From the NCBI GenBank assembly GCA_002373505.1, contig DFKE01000017.1, positions 240,602-304,601 on the forward strand: a stretch of DNA of 64,000 nt. Direction: 5' to 3'. The translations under genes and the position numbers were made by a program. This DNA is from Bacteroidales bacterium UBA3653. GTDB taxonomy: Bacteria; Bacteroidota; Bacteroidia; Bacteroidales; Paludibacteraceae. The notes below the pieces were generated by a model. The model was not told the DNA's origin. It saw only the letters and a list, made by a program, of their open reading frames with translations, and did no database searches. Within the stretch, counting starts at the first letter, position 1; every line of letters starts with the position of its first letter. Below, one piece after another: positions 26,314-34,860 of the stretch.

Positions 26314-27981
26314 ATGAAAAAAGAGATTCAATTTAGTTTGGTTTACCGCGACATGTGGCAGAGTAGCGGAAAATACGTGCCGCGCAAAGACCAATTGGCC
26401 AAGATCGCGCCTGTCATCATAGATATGGGTTGTTTTGACCGTGTGGAGACGAACGGCGGCGCGAGCGAACAAGTGAACCTGCTGTACGGCGAGAACCCGA
26501 ATCAGGCAGTCCGTACGTTCTGCAAACCATTCAACGAAGCCGGTATCAAGACCCATATGCTGGACCGCGGTCTGAATGCGTTGCGTATGAACCCTGTTCC
26601 GGCGGATGTAAGGCAGTTGATGTACAAAGTGAAGCACGCCCAGGGGACGAATATCACCCGTATCTTCTGCGGTCTGAACGACCCGCGTAATATCATTCCG
26701 TCTATCAAATGGGCGAAAGCAGCCGGCATGACCGCTCAAGCGACCATGTGTATCACTTATTCGAAAGTGCATACTGCCGAATATTACATCAACCTGGCAG
26801 AGCAACTGATCGAAGGCGGCGCACAGGAGATATGCTTGAAAGATATGGCCGGAATCGGCCGTCCGCATATGCTCGGCGTGATCGTTGCTGCCATCAAAGA
26901 GAAACACCCGGATATCATCATCCAATATCACGGTCATACAGGTCCGGGCTTCTCCGTAGCTTCGATGCTCGAGGTAGCGAAAGCCGGCGGCGACGTGCTG
27001 GACGTAGCCATGGAGCCGCTGAGTTGGGGTAAGGTTCATCCGGATGTGATCACTATCCAAGCAATGCTGAAAGATGCCGGATTCCTGGTAAAAGATATCA
27101 ATATGAAAGCCTATATGGAGGCGCGCAGTCTGACGCAGTCGTTTATCGATGATTTCCTGGGTTACTGGATAGACCCGAAGAATGCGTTGATGACGTCGTT
27201 GCTCGTTGGCTGCGGTCTGCCCGGCGGAATGATGGGCAGTCTGATGGCGGATCTCAAAGGCATGCATGCGGCTATCAATGCCAACCTCAAGAAGAAAGGC
27301 GAGAAAGAACTGAGCGAAGACGAACTGCTCGTTCAACTGTTCGACGAAGTACAACGTATCTGGCCGATGCTCGGTACTCCTTGTCTCGTAACGCCATTCA
27401 GCCAATATGTGAAGAACGCTGCGCTGATGAACCTGTTCAGCCGCTCGATGGGTGAGAAAGATTTCACCCGTATGGATCCGGCAATGTGGGGTATGATCCT
27501 CGGAAAGAGCGGCAAACTGCCCGGCGAGCTGGCTCCGGAGATTATAGAGTTGGCGAAAGAGAAGGGATTTGAGTTCTACACCGACGATCCTCAAAAACTA
27601 TATCCGGATGTGTTGCCGCAGTATATCAAAGAGATGAAAGAGTTAGGTTGGGACCGCGGTCAAGACGACGAGGAATTGTTCGAGTTCGCCATGCACGACA
27701 AACAATACCGCGAGTATAAATCCGGCTTGGCTAAAGAGCAGTTCAACAAGGATCTCGCCGAGAGAATGCAGAAAGCCGGCAAGGAAGTGCCGGAGGAACT
27801 GCGGAAGTACCTGGCAAAGGGACAAAGTGACCAAGTACCAAGTACCAACGCCGCCGAAGAGATGGCGGCTGTGGCGATGGCGTTGCATCTGGCGCAAGGC
27901 AAGCAGCACAAAGAAGGAATTATCGAACTGCCGAGAGTTCATTCTACTGCATGGAACAACAAACGTTTTATACTAAAATAA
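26314..27981 (+). CDS. Biotin-dependent carboxyltransferase alpha subunit (oxaloacetate decarboxylase / pyruvate carboxylase B type)
   Basis: 555 residues. The carboxyltransferase TIM barrel is at about 1-300: YRDMWQS at the start (active-site RD..QS), RIFCGLND, ATMCITYS, EICLKDMAG and YHGHTGPG with the HxH metal ligands. A PYC-OadA helical domain follows (about 320-490; ALMTSLLVGCGLPGGMMG). There is no AMKM biotin-attachment motif, so a separate biotinyl protein is needed; none is near. It could serve oxaloacetate decarboxylation or transcarboxylation. The linker at about 501-512 (KGQSDQVPST) is coded by a dispersed repeat. It is two bases from serC. Confidence 0.85.
   Translation: MKKEIQFSLVYRDMWQSSGKYVPRKDQLAKIAPVIIDMGCFDRVETNGGASEQVNLLYGENPNQAVRTFCKPFNEAGIKTHMLDRGLNALRMNPVPADVRQLMYKVKHAQGTNITRIFCGLNDPRNIIPSIKWAKAAGMTAQATMCITYSKVHTAEYYINLAEQLIEGGAQEICLKDMAGIGRPHMLGVIVAAIKEKHPDIIIQYHGHTGPGFSVASMLEVAKAGGDVLDVAMEPLSWGKVHPDVITIQAMLKDAGFLVKDINMKAYMEARSLTQSFIDDFLGYWIDPKNALMTSLLVGCGLPGGMMGSLMADLKGMHAAINANLKKKGEKELSEDELLVQLFDEVQRIWPMLGTPCLVTPFSQYVKNAALMNLFSRSMGEKDFTRMDPAMWGMILGKSGKLPGELAPEIIELAKEKGFEFYTDDPQKLYPDVLPQYIKEMKELGWDRGQDDEELFEFAMHDKQYREYKSGLAKEQFNKDLAERMQKAGKEVPEELRKYLAKGQSDQVPSTNAAEEMAAVAMALHLAQGKQHKEGIIELPRVHSTAWNNKRFILK
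27815..27848 (+). repeat. Dispersed GGGACAAAGTACCAAGTACC module, copy 2
   Basis: CAAAGGGACAAAGTGACCAA followed by GTACCAAGTACCAA lies in frame in the carboxyltransferase gene and reads KGQSDQVPST. Confidence 0.8.
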
Positions 27982-27983
27982 TC

Positions 27984-29063
27984 ATGAAGAAGTACAATTT
28001 TAATGCGGGTCCGAGTATTCTCCCGCAAGAAGTAATCAAACAAACCGCAGAAGCAGTACTCGATTTTCAAGGTGAGGGCCTTTCCGTCTTGGAAATCAGC
28101 CACCGCGCCAAGTATTTCCAACCCGTCATGGACGAGGCAGAAGCGCTGATGAAAGAGCTTTTGAATGTTCCGGAGGGTTACCGCGTTCTATTCCTCGGCG
28201 GCGGAGCAAGTTTGCAATTCTGCATGGTTCCGTTCAATATGCTGGAGAAGAAAGCCGCGTATTTGAACACCGGTGTATGGAGCAAGAAAGCGCTGAAGGA
28301 AGCCAAAGGTTTCGGTGAGGCGGTAGAAGTAGCTGCTTCTACAACGGATATCCCGACGGATTACGAGATACCGCAGGATGCCGATTATTTCCATATCACG
28401 ACCAACAACACCATTTTCGGAACAGAGATCAACGACGAGAAACTGGCAGAGATATACAAGAAAAAAGGCAATGTACCTCTGGTAGCCGATATGAGTTCGG
28501 ATATTCTCAGCCGTCCGATTGATGTGAGCCAGTATGATATCATCTATGGCGGCGCACAGAAGAACCTGGCTCCAGCCGGTGTAACGTTTGTCATCATTAA
28601 AGAGAGTTGTCTGGGCAAAGTAAGCCGTTATATCCCGACGATGCTGAATTATCAGACCCATATCGACGGCGGTTCGATGTTCAACACGCCTCCTGTACTG
28701 CCGGTTTATACGGCTCTGCTGACCTTGCGCTGGCTCAAAGCCAACGGCGGCGTCAAATGGATTGAGGCTCGCAACAAAGCCAAAGCCGATCTGCTGTACA
28801 AGTGTCTGGACGAGAGCAAGTTGTTTATGCCGACGATCTCAAAGAAAGAGGATCGCAGCCGCATGAATATATGCTTCGTGCTCAAACCCGGTTACGAAGA
28901 ACTGCAGGACGATTTCTTCAAGTTTGCCACCGAGCGCGGCATGGTAGGAATCAAAGGTCACCGTCTGGTAGGCGGATTCCGCGCTTCCTGCTACAACGCT
29001 ATGGATATCGAAGGCGTCCAAGCATTGGTAGATTGCATCAAAGAATATGAAAAACTGCATTAA
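27984..29063 (+). CDS. serC: Phosphoserine aminotransferase
   Basis: 359 residues from the ATG at 27984 (MKKYNFNAGPSILPQEV), two bases after the previous stop; an upstream in-frame ATG inside the preceding gene is not used. Visible: FLGGGASLQF, DMSSDILSRPIDV, and the PLP lysine in YGGAQKNLAPAGV. It transfers an amino group from glutamate to 3-phosphohydroxypyruvate. It is paired with serA directly downstream as usual in Bacteroidota. Confidence 0.96.
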   Translation: MKKYNFNAGPSILPQEVIKQTAEAVLDFQGEGLSVLEISHRAKYFQPVMDEAEALMKELLNVPEGYRVLFLGGGASLQFCMVPFNMLEKKAAYLNTGVWSKKALKEAKGFGEAVEVAASTTDIPTDYEIPQDADYFHITTNNTIFGTEINDEKLAEIYKKKGNVPLVADMSSDILSRPIDVSQYDIIYGGAQKNLAPAGVTFVIIKESCLGKVSRYIPTMLNYQTHIDGGSMFNTPPVLPVYTALLTLRWLKANGGVKWIEARNKAKADLLYKCLDESKLFMPTISKKEDRSRMNICFVLKPGYEELQDDFFKFATERGMVGIKGHRLVGGFRASCYNAMDIEGVQALVDCIKEYEKLH

Positions 29064-29152
29064 TTATGGGATTCTCTTATCTTATTCCAGTGGGACACCC
29101 TGTGAACCATACTAAGGGTAAGACAATAGAGCTCATTACATTAGTAAAACCT

Positions 29153-30073
29153 ATGAAAGTATTAGTAGCAACAGAGAAACCCTTCGCGAAAGTAGCTGTG
29201 GACGGCATCCGCGAAGTGGTGGAGAAGGCGGGATACGAACTCGCGCTTCTGGAGAAATATACCGACAAACAACAGTTACTGGACGCAGTGGCTGATGCAG
29301 ACGCACTCATCATCCGTTCGGATATTGTGGATGCGGCGGTATTGGATGCTGCCAAGCAACTGAAAATCGTCGTCCGTGCCGGCGCAGGGTATGACAATAT
29401 CGATCTGGAATCCGCAACGGCTCACAAGGTAGTGGCAATGAACACTCCCGGTCAGAACAGTAATGCCGTAGCAGAACTGGCTCTGGGTCTGATGGTCTAT
29501 GCTGTCCGTAATTTATACAACGGCACAAGCGGCACCGAGCTGAAAGGCAAGAAACTGGGTATTCATGCATTCGGAAACGTAGGCCGTAATGTAGCACGTA
29601 TTGCGCAAGGCTTCGGCATGGATGTATATGCTTATGATGCATACTGTCCGGACGAGGTAATGACGGCAGCCAATGTCAAACCGCTGCATTCCGCAGAGGA
29701 ATTATACAAGACCTGCGACATCGTGAGTCTGCATATCCCCGCAACAGCAGAGACTAAAGGCAGCATCAATCATGATCTTGTCAACCTCATGCCTAAAGGT
29801 GGAGTCTTAGTCAACACAGCCCGTAAGGAAGTGATTGACGAAGAAGGTCTGATAGCCCTGATGCAAGAGCGTGCAGACCTGAAATACATAACTGATATTA
29901 TGCCTGTAGCAGATGCGAAGTTCCGTACATTATTCGAAGGACGGTACTTCGCTACACCCAAGAAGATGGGTGCACAGACCGCAGAGGCGAATATCAATGC
30001 CGGTATTGCCGCTGCCAGACAGATTGTGGATTTCATCCAAAACGGTAACACACGTTTTCAGGTAAACAAGTGA
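29153..30073 (+). CDS. serA: D-3-phosphoglycerate dehydrogenase
   Basis: 306 residues from the ATG at 29153 (MKVLVATEKPFAK), the short form without a C-terminal ACT domain, common in Bacteroidota. NAD-binding LGIHAFGNVGRNVAR, the catalytic arginine in VNTARKEV and the substrate segment RAGAGYDNID are visible. The usual Glu/His pair region is altered (DIMPVAD; KKMGAQT), as in other short forms. An in-frame ATG at 29066 would add 29 residues with no family match; the 87 bases between serC and serA are more likely leader. It catalyses the first step of serine synthesis. Confidence 0.92.
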   Translation: MKVLVATEKPFAKVAVDGIREVVEKAGYELALLEKYTDKQQLLDAVADADALIIRSDIVDAAVLDAAKQLKIVVRAGAGYDNIDLESATAHKVVAMNTPGQNSNAVAELALGLMVYAVRNLYNGTSGTELKGKKLGIHAFGNVGRNVARIAQGFGMDVYAYDAYCPDEVMTAANVKPLHSAEELYKTCDIVSLHIPATAETKGSINHDLVNLMPKGGVLVNTARKEVIDEEGLIALMQERADLKYITDIMPVADAKFRTLFEGRYFATPKKMGAQTAEANINAGIAAARQIVDFIQNGNTRFQVNK

Positions 30074-31320
30074 AAAGGTATCTGATTGCCATATTATTGA
30101 CGCTTGCGGTAGTTGTGTCATACGCCTCCGATGTGGAGTGTGTGGGCACGGCTACGCAGGTGGTCAAGGGAAATGACACTACGTTCATCTTCCGCGATGA
30201 GATCCATATGCGCTCCACCGTAGGTGATGTGGACTGGTATAGGGCAAACGGCTCGCTTTACGCATCCGGGACCAGTGATATCTATCCGGACGAAGGATGC
30301 TATCGGGTCAACAACACACATTTCTGTGTTCAGTTATATGCGGGTATAGATGATCTGGATTTTACCATCGAGCCTTCATGCGAAAACACCATCCTGCGTG
30401 TGACAGGTGACATAACGTCGCGCGCGCACACGTATTCCTTATTCTATAATGCATTGGCATGGAATACGGAGGCGTGGGTGGATTCCGCGGCGCACGAGAC
30501 GGGCGATCTGAAGAATACGATCTTGTTGCCGCCGCTCTACGGTCCGACACCGGTACGTTTGTGTTACGATACAGAGATCCGCTCGGCTCTCGGGCTGGAT
30601 TCCGCGTGTGTAGAGGTAGAGTTTCCATTGGACAGTGTTAAGGCTGTGAAGATGGAACTGACTTCATTGGCAACAGCGCGCGGTTCGGAAGACGAACGTA
30701 GCAATGAGCGCAACAGACCTACCAGCCAGAATCTTATTCAAGGGTCCGAATACAGCGGTCCGCTTGAGGTGGCGTTTTATTCCAATCCGACACCCGGAGT
30801 TCAGTTCTACCAGTGGAAAATATACAAATCCACCGAACTTCTGGTAACCCGGAACGCTCAGGATATCCGCTATACATTCTCCGAACCGGGAGCGTATAGG
30901 GTGGTATGCGCAGTGAATAATGCTTATTGTACATCGGATTCCTCTGAGGTGGCGGTGCAGATATCGGAATCTTATCTGGCAGTACCTAATGTCTTCACGC
31001 CAAACGGAGATGGCAAGAACGATGAGTTCCGCGTTGCCTATCGCTCGTTGAAGGAGTTCCATTGCTGGGTTTACAACCGATGGGGCAAGTTGGTTTTCGA
31101 ATGGACCGATCCGGCAAAAGGATGGGACGGTACTATAAACGGCCGTCCGGCAGCAGAGGGAGCGTATTACTATGTAATACGGGCCTTGGGTACTGATGCA
31201 GCGAAGAACGCCGGATATAGTTCCAAAATCTCTTACACGAAGAAGAAACTGGGAGCAGACGAGTCGGTGATAGGTGTGTATCAGATGAGCGGAGACATCA
31301 ATCTGCTGCGAGGGAAATAA
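30070..31320 (+). CDS. Secreted protein with PKD-like domain and CHU_C / type-B type IX sorting domain
   Basis: 416 residues; the start is GTG at 30070 overlapping the serA stop (GTGA). A signal peptide (about 1-18) is followed by a beta-rich domain with three cysteines, a PKD-like domain (about 235-295; YTFSEPGAYRVVCAV) and the C-terminal sorting domain beginning VPNVFTPNGDGKNDEF and containing YNRWGKLVF and GAYYYVIRA. This domain directs export and surface attachment by the type IX secretion system. It is the only clear type IX cargo in the window and fits the presence of porD- and porE-like genes. Confidence 0.88.
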   Translation: MKRYLIAILLTLAVVVSYASDVECVGTATQVVKGNDTTFIFRDEIHMRSTVGDVDWYRANGSLYASGTSDIYPDEGCYRVNNTHFCVQLYAGIDDLDFTIEPSCENTILRVTGDITSRAHTYSLFYNALAWNTEAWVDSAAHETGDLKNTILLPPLYGPTPVRLCYDTEIRSALGLDSACVEVEFPLDSVKAVKMELTSLATARGSEDERSNERNRPTSQNLIQGSEYSGPLEVAFYSNPTPGVQFYQWKIYKSTELLVTRNAQDIRYTFSEPGAYRVVCAVNNAYCTSDSSEVAVQISESYLAVPNVFTPNGDGKNDEFRVAYRSLKEFHCWVYNRWGKLVFEWTDPAKGWDGTINGRPAAEGAYYYVIRALGTDAAKNAGYSSKISYTKKKLGADESVIGVYQMSGDINLLRGK

Positions 31321-31332
31321 TATCTATTAACT

Positions 31333-31368
31333 TCGATATATCGACATATCGGTATATCGACATATCGA
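31333..31368. repeat. CGATATATCGACATATCGG repeat
   Basis: Two 16-base units (TATATCGACATATCGG) with internal palindromes fill the gap before the M3 peptidase start. Confidence 0.8.
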
Positions 31369-31375
31369 AAAAACA

Positions 31376-33523
31376 ATGAGAAAATTGATGCTTATGGCTT
31401 TAGCCACTACCGTAATGGCAGCGACTGCTGCTACGAACCCGTTCTTTGACTACAAGAACTGGAAGACACCGCACGGCACGTATCCGTTTAACGAGATCCA
31501 TGCGGAACATTATATGCCGGCTTTTGAAGAAGCGATGAAGCAAGGTCTGCAGGAGATAGACGATATCGTTAACAATCCGGCAGCTCCTACTTTTGCCAAC
31601 ACGATTGAGGCTTACGAGGCCTCCGGAGAGATGCTTTCCATCGTTGCCGGATGTTTCTATAACCTGACGTCCGCCGAGACGAACGATACGCTCCAGCAGA
31701 TTGAGATGGAGTTGAGTCCCAAGATGTCGGAGTATTCCGCAACGATCCGTTTGAACGAAGGTCTTTTCCAGCGAATCAAAGCCGTTTATGACCAGCGTGC
31801 CAAACTGAAACTGAATAAGGCACAGGTCAAATTGCTGGAAGATATCTATGAATCCTTTGCCAATAATGGTGCAAACCTCTCGCCGGAGGATAAACAGATC
31901 TATCGCGAGTTAAGCGCCAAACTGAGCAAACTGACCCTCCAATACGGCCAGAACGTGCTGAAAGCCACCAATGCCTGGACCATGCTCATCACCGATGAGG
32001 CACAGCTGGCGGGTCTGAACGACGACACCAAAGCCATGCTGCGTGCTAATGCAGAGAAGAAAGGGCTTGAAGGATGGCTTCTGAATCTCAAACCGACGAC
32101 TACTATTCCGGTTATGCAGGATCTGGACAACCGTGATATCCGTCGCGAGCTTTATATGGCGAACGCCGGCAAATGTGTTGGAGGTGAGTTTGACAACACC
32201 GCTATTATTGTGGAGATCGTGAACACCCGTCTGGCACTCGCGAAACTCTTTGACAAAAAGAACTACGCAGAGAAATCTCTCTATAAGACTATGGCAGAGA
32301 AACCGGAGACCGTTTACAGTCTCTTGGACCAATTGCGCGATGCGTATATGCCCGCAGCACGCGAGGAAGTGAAGGAAGTGGAGGATTATGCCCATGCGCA
32401 CGGATTCTATGCCCATCATCTGCAACCATGGGATTTCAGTTATTACTCCAAGAAACTGAAACAGGAGAAATATGCTATCTCAGACGATGACCTCCGGCCG
32501 TATTTTGAGTTGGAGAATGTCAAGAAAGGTGTGTTTGGTCTGGCGGAGCGGCTGTACGGGCTGAAGTTCAAGGAGAACAAGAAGATCCAGGTTTATAACC
32601 CGGAAGTAACTGCCTATGAGGTATTTGACGAGAAGGGTAAATTCCTGGCTGTTTATTATGCTGATTTCCATCCGCGGGACGGAAAACGCGGCGGAGCATG
32701 GATGAATGATTTTCAGCCGCAGTATATCAAGGGTAGGAAAGATCACCGTCCGCATATCGTGAACGTCATGAATTTTACGCGCCCGACCGCAGAGAAACCG
32801 GCTCTCTTCACGTATGATGAGGTGCGCACATTCCTGCATGAGTTCGGCCATGGCTTGCATGGTATGCTGACGCGTTGCCAGTATGCGGCACAGAGCGGAA
32901 CAAACGTACCGCGCGACTTCGTAGAATTGCCATCGCAGTTCAACGAGAACTTCATCGATGAGAAGGAGTTTCTCGATACTTTTGCAAAACATTATATCAC
33001 AGGTGAGCCTCTTCCGCAAGAGCTACTGGATAAGATGCACGCTTCTCAAACTTATCATGCGGCGTATTCATGCGTACGCCAGCTCAGCTTCGGCTATCTG
33101 GACATGGCATGGCATATGTTAGAGAAACCATTTGAGGTAAATGAAGCTATCGGTACGGTAGAATCGGTTGTCCGCTTCAGTGACGAAGCGATGAAGCAGG
33201 TGCAGGTATTGCCTAATGTACCGGGAACGCAGATGTGTTGTGCGTTTACGCATATCTTCTCCGGAGGATACGCAGCCGGCTATTATAGCTATAAATGGTC
33301 AGAACTGCTGGATGCTGACGCTTTCTCAGTTTTCAAAGCGGCGCAACAAAAGAAAGGCGGCACAATCTTTGACAAGAAGGCCGCCAAACGATTCCGTGAG
33401 AACATCCTGGAGAAGGGTGGAACGGAGAAAGCGATGGATCTGTACAAACGTTTCCGCGGTGGAGAACCTACCATAAATGCGCTGTTGGAGCGCGATGGTA
33501 TTAAAGCACGGGAGATAAAATAA
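31376..33523 (+). CDS. dcp: M3 family peptidyl-dipeptidase (Dcp-like)
   Basis: 715 residues with a signal peptide (about 1-18, ending ATAA), so a periplasmic form. The zinc motif HEFGH is at 488-492 with the downstream glutamate in ELPSQFNENF. The N-terminal helical lid matches Dcp (FNEIHAEHYMPAFEEAM). These enzymes release dipeptides from the C-terminus of oligopeptides. It is the last gene of the plus operon and is followed by a strong terminator. Confidence 0.93.
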   Translation: MRKLMLMALATTVMAATAATNPFFDYKNWKTPHGTYPFNEIHAEHYMPAFEEAMKQGLQEIDDIVNNPAAPTFANTIEAYEASGEMLSIVAGCFYNLTSAETNDTLQQIEMELSPKMSEYSATIRLNEGLFQRIKAVYDQRAKLKLNKAQVKLLEDIYESFANNGANLSPEDKQIYRELSAKLSKLTLQYGQNVLKATNAWTMLITDEAQLAGLNDDTKAMLRANAEKKGLEGWLLNLKPTTTIPVMQDLDNRDIRRELYMANAGKCVGGEFDNTAIIVEIVNTRLALAKLFDKKNYAEKSLYKTMAEKPETVYSLLDQLRDAYMPAAREEVKEVEDYAHAHGFYAHHLQPWDFSYYSKKLKQEKYAISDDDLRPYFELENVKKGVFGLAERLYGLKFKENKKIQVYNPEVTAYEVFDEKGKFLAVYYADFHPRDGKRGGAWMNDFQPQYIKGRKDHRPHIVNVMNFTRPTAEKPALFTYDEVRTFLHEFGHGLHGMLTRCQYAAQSGTNVPRDFVELPSQFNENFIDEKEFLDTFAKHYITGEPLPQELLDKMHASQTYHAAYSCVRQLSFGYLDMAWHMLEKPFEVNEAIGTVESVVRFSDEAMKQVQVLPNVPGTQMCCAFTHIFSGGYAAGYYSYKWSELLDADAFSVFKAAQQKKGGTIFDKKAAKRFRENILEKGGTEKAMDLYKRFRGGEPTINALLERDGIKAREIK

Positions 33524-33536
33524 GTTAACTATATTG

Positions 33537-33683
33537 CTAACTATGCAAGCGTGCATGAGTGCCAACGTGTGAACAAGTACAATAATCTGAGGACGACGGA
33601 GTAGTGTCTCCGCTCCCTTCCATAAACAAACGCAGGACAAAATCCTGCGTTTGTTGTTTTAATTTGTAAACATCCGGTTTCAT
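33537..33683 (-). CDS. Candidate 48-residue small protein
   Basis: The frame ATG (33683) to TAG (33537) encodes 48 residues beginning MKPDVYKLKQQTQDFVLRLF and ending with a Cys/His-bearing tail (DYCTCSHVGTHARLHS). It starts about 60 bases downstream of a promoter that fits the window's consensus. No family is recognised. Against it: the frame contains the hairpin that acts as terminator for the opposite strand, and it is short enough to occur by chance. If real it may be a regulatory or metal-binding peptide. Confidence 0.4.
   Translation of the reverse strand: MKPDVYKLKQQTQDFVLRLFMEGSGDTTPSSSDYCTCSHVGTHARLHS
33625..33655 (+). terminator. Terminator of the plus operon
   Basis: A perfect 13-base-pair stem (AACAAACGCAGGA / TCCTGCGTTTGTT) with loop CAAAA, followed by GTTTTAATTT. 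It lies 100 bases after the M3 peptidase stop. Confidence 0.85.
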
Positions 33684-33749
33684 AAAGTTAATAGGTTTTA
33701 GGTTTAATGGCAATAGCCGCTGATAATTCTCTTTGTCTTAAATTCGATG

Positions 33750-33782
33750 CAAAGGTAGTACTTTTTTGTGAACTATGCAAGT
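33750..33782 (-). promoter_or_regulatory. Promoter reading toward 33683
   Basis: TTGCATAG at the -33 position, a 20-base spacer and TACCTTTG at 33757-33750. No annotated minus-strand gene lies downstream except the 48-residue candidate. Confidence 0.65.
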
Positions 33783-33974
33783 AAAAAATCAGAAATGTAT
33801 TCACAATAAAGGTGAACACCCAACAGGCTTATTTTATTCACAAATCTACTATTCACAAATCGCATAATACTGCTTATATTCCGGGATTTTCACAAGAAAG
33901 ACCCAAAAAGAGTAGAGTAGTTATCCTTATATATAAATCACAGCAGAAGTACTCCTGATCAACACTGTTTAATG

Positions 33975-33998
33975 CGCGCAATATACACGTATTGCGCG
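33975..33998. promoter_or_regulatory. Perfect inverted repeat, possible operator
   Basis: CGCGCAATA-TACACG-TATTGCGCG, nine matched pairs in an otherwise AT-rich stretch. It has no T-run, so a protein-binding site is more likely than a terminator. Confidence 0.4.
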
Positions 33999-34323
33999 TA
34001 TATAAGTTATTGTAAATCAACGCGAAATAGTTTTAAGTAAAATATCACTTTAATGTATTTATGGAGAAATGTGTATATGTCCTAAATACCCATGTTTGCA
34101 TGGTGAAAATTATAGTTAAATCACTTAAAATGAAGCGTTTATGATATTTGTGTTAAGTATAATAGAAGTATTATATGGTGCTTGTGCTGAGTATTTGGCG
34201 ACTTGTGACTTGTTGAGTCAAAGAAAATGTTCCACGGATGTGATGCTGTTATTTGTGTACACAGATGTATTTATGTGCATTTCACAAATATATCAAAATA
34301 ATTCACAAAAAGTTATGTATATA

Positions 34324-34355
34324 TTTGTGTATTTCGATGATTTTTTGTATCTTTG
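34324..34355 (+). promoter_or_regulatory. Promoter of the XRE regulator
   Basis: TTTG at 34324-34327, a 20-base spacer and TATCTTTG at 34348-34355. Confidence 0.75.
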
Positions 34356-34357
34356 CA

Positions 34358-34387
34358 AGCGATTTAGTATTTGTGCTCTAAATCGCT
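34358..34387 (+). promoter_or_regulatory. Hairpin/dyad at the 5' end of the regulator mRNA
   Basis: AGCGATTTAG and CTAAATCGCT form a perfect ten-pair stem with a ten-base loop directly at the predicted transcription start. It may be an operator for self-regulation or an RNA-stabilising 5' hairpin. Confidence 0.55.
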
Positions 34388-34417
34388 GAGAATTGAATAT
34401 TTTTAAAGAATTATATT

Positions 34418-34810
34418 ATGAATGAAAGAGAACGCATTGACGCTGTGCGTAAATCGATGAATTTGTCTGCGCGCCAGTTTGCTGAAGAGATCCATGTACG
34501 TCCCGGGACGATCAGTAATATGATGGCGGGACGCAATAATCCCAGTCTGGATGTGATGAAGCGTATAATGGAGCGTTACCCTACGCTGAATCCGGAGTGG
34601 CTTATCTTAGGCGTAGGCGAAATGTGGCGTACGGCTCCCGGACAAGAAGCCGGTTTGTTTGACAGTCTGGCACCGGAAGGAAAAAGAAGCACTACGCCGT
34701 TGCGTACCGTAAAAGAGGAGCCGCAGACTCCTGCAGCTCCTCCTAAACAAATCCGGAATATCGTCGTCTATTATACGGACGGTACGTATGAAGAGTTTCT
34801 CAGAAATTAA
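34418..34810 (+). CDS. XRE-family helix-turn-helix regulator
   Basis: 130 residues. The N-terminal HTH (about 3-60; SARQFAEEIHVRPGTISNMM) is followed by PEWLILGVGEMW, a proline-rich linker (about 75-108) and a short C-terminal segment IRNIVVYYTDGTYEEF typical of Bacteroidota XRE proteins. It is a DNA-binding protein with unknown targets. The dyad at 34358-34387 directly after its promoter suggests autoregulation. It is convergent with lon. Confidence 0.85.
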   Translation: MNERERIDAVRKSMNLSARQFAEEIHVRPGTISNMMAGRNNPSLDVMKRIMERYPTLNPEWLILGVGEMWRTAPGQEAGLFDSLAPEGKRSTTPLRTVKEEPQTPAAPPKQIRNIVVYYTDGTYEEFLRN

Positions 34811-34830
34811 ATCTCTGATACTCTTGCCTT

Positions 34831-34860
34831 AAAGAAACGCGTTTATTGAAGCGCTTCTTT
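34831..34860. terminator. Weak bidirectional terminator between XRE gene and lon
   Basis: AAAGAA..CGC and GCG..TTCTTT can pair around a loop that contains the lon stop codon. There is one mismatch and only a short T-run. Confidence 0.35.

Larger units (their letters stand above)
33524..34417. other. Long AT-rich intergenic region
   Basis: Holds a terminator, a possible 48-residue gene on the minus strand with its own promoter, a perfect dyad at 33975-33998, a small hairpin CCATG-TTTG-CATGG at 34090-34103, and the promoter and leader of the XRE regulator. Nothing else recognisable was seen between 33790 and 34320. Confidence 0.65.

Noticed and set aside
34141..34389. 82-residue plus-strand frame in the gap before the XRE gene
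   Set aside because: It runs through the XRE promoter and hairpin, has no family likeness and an erratic composition.
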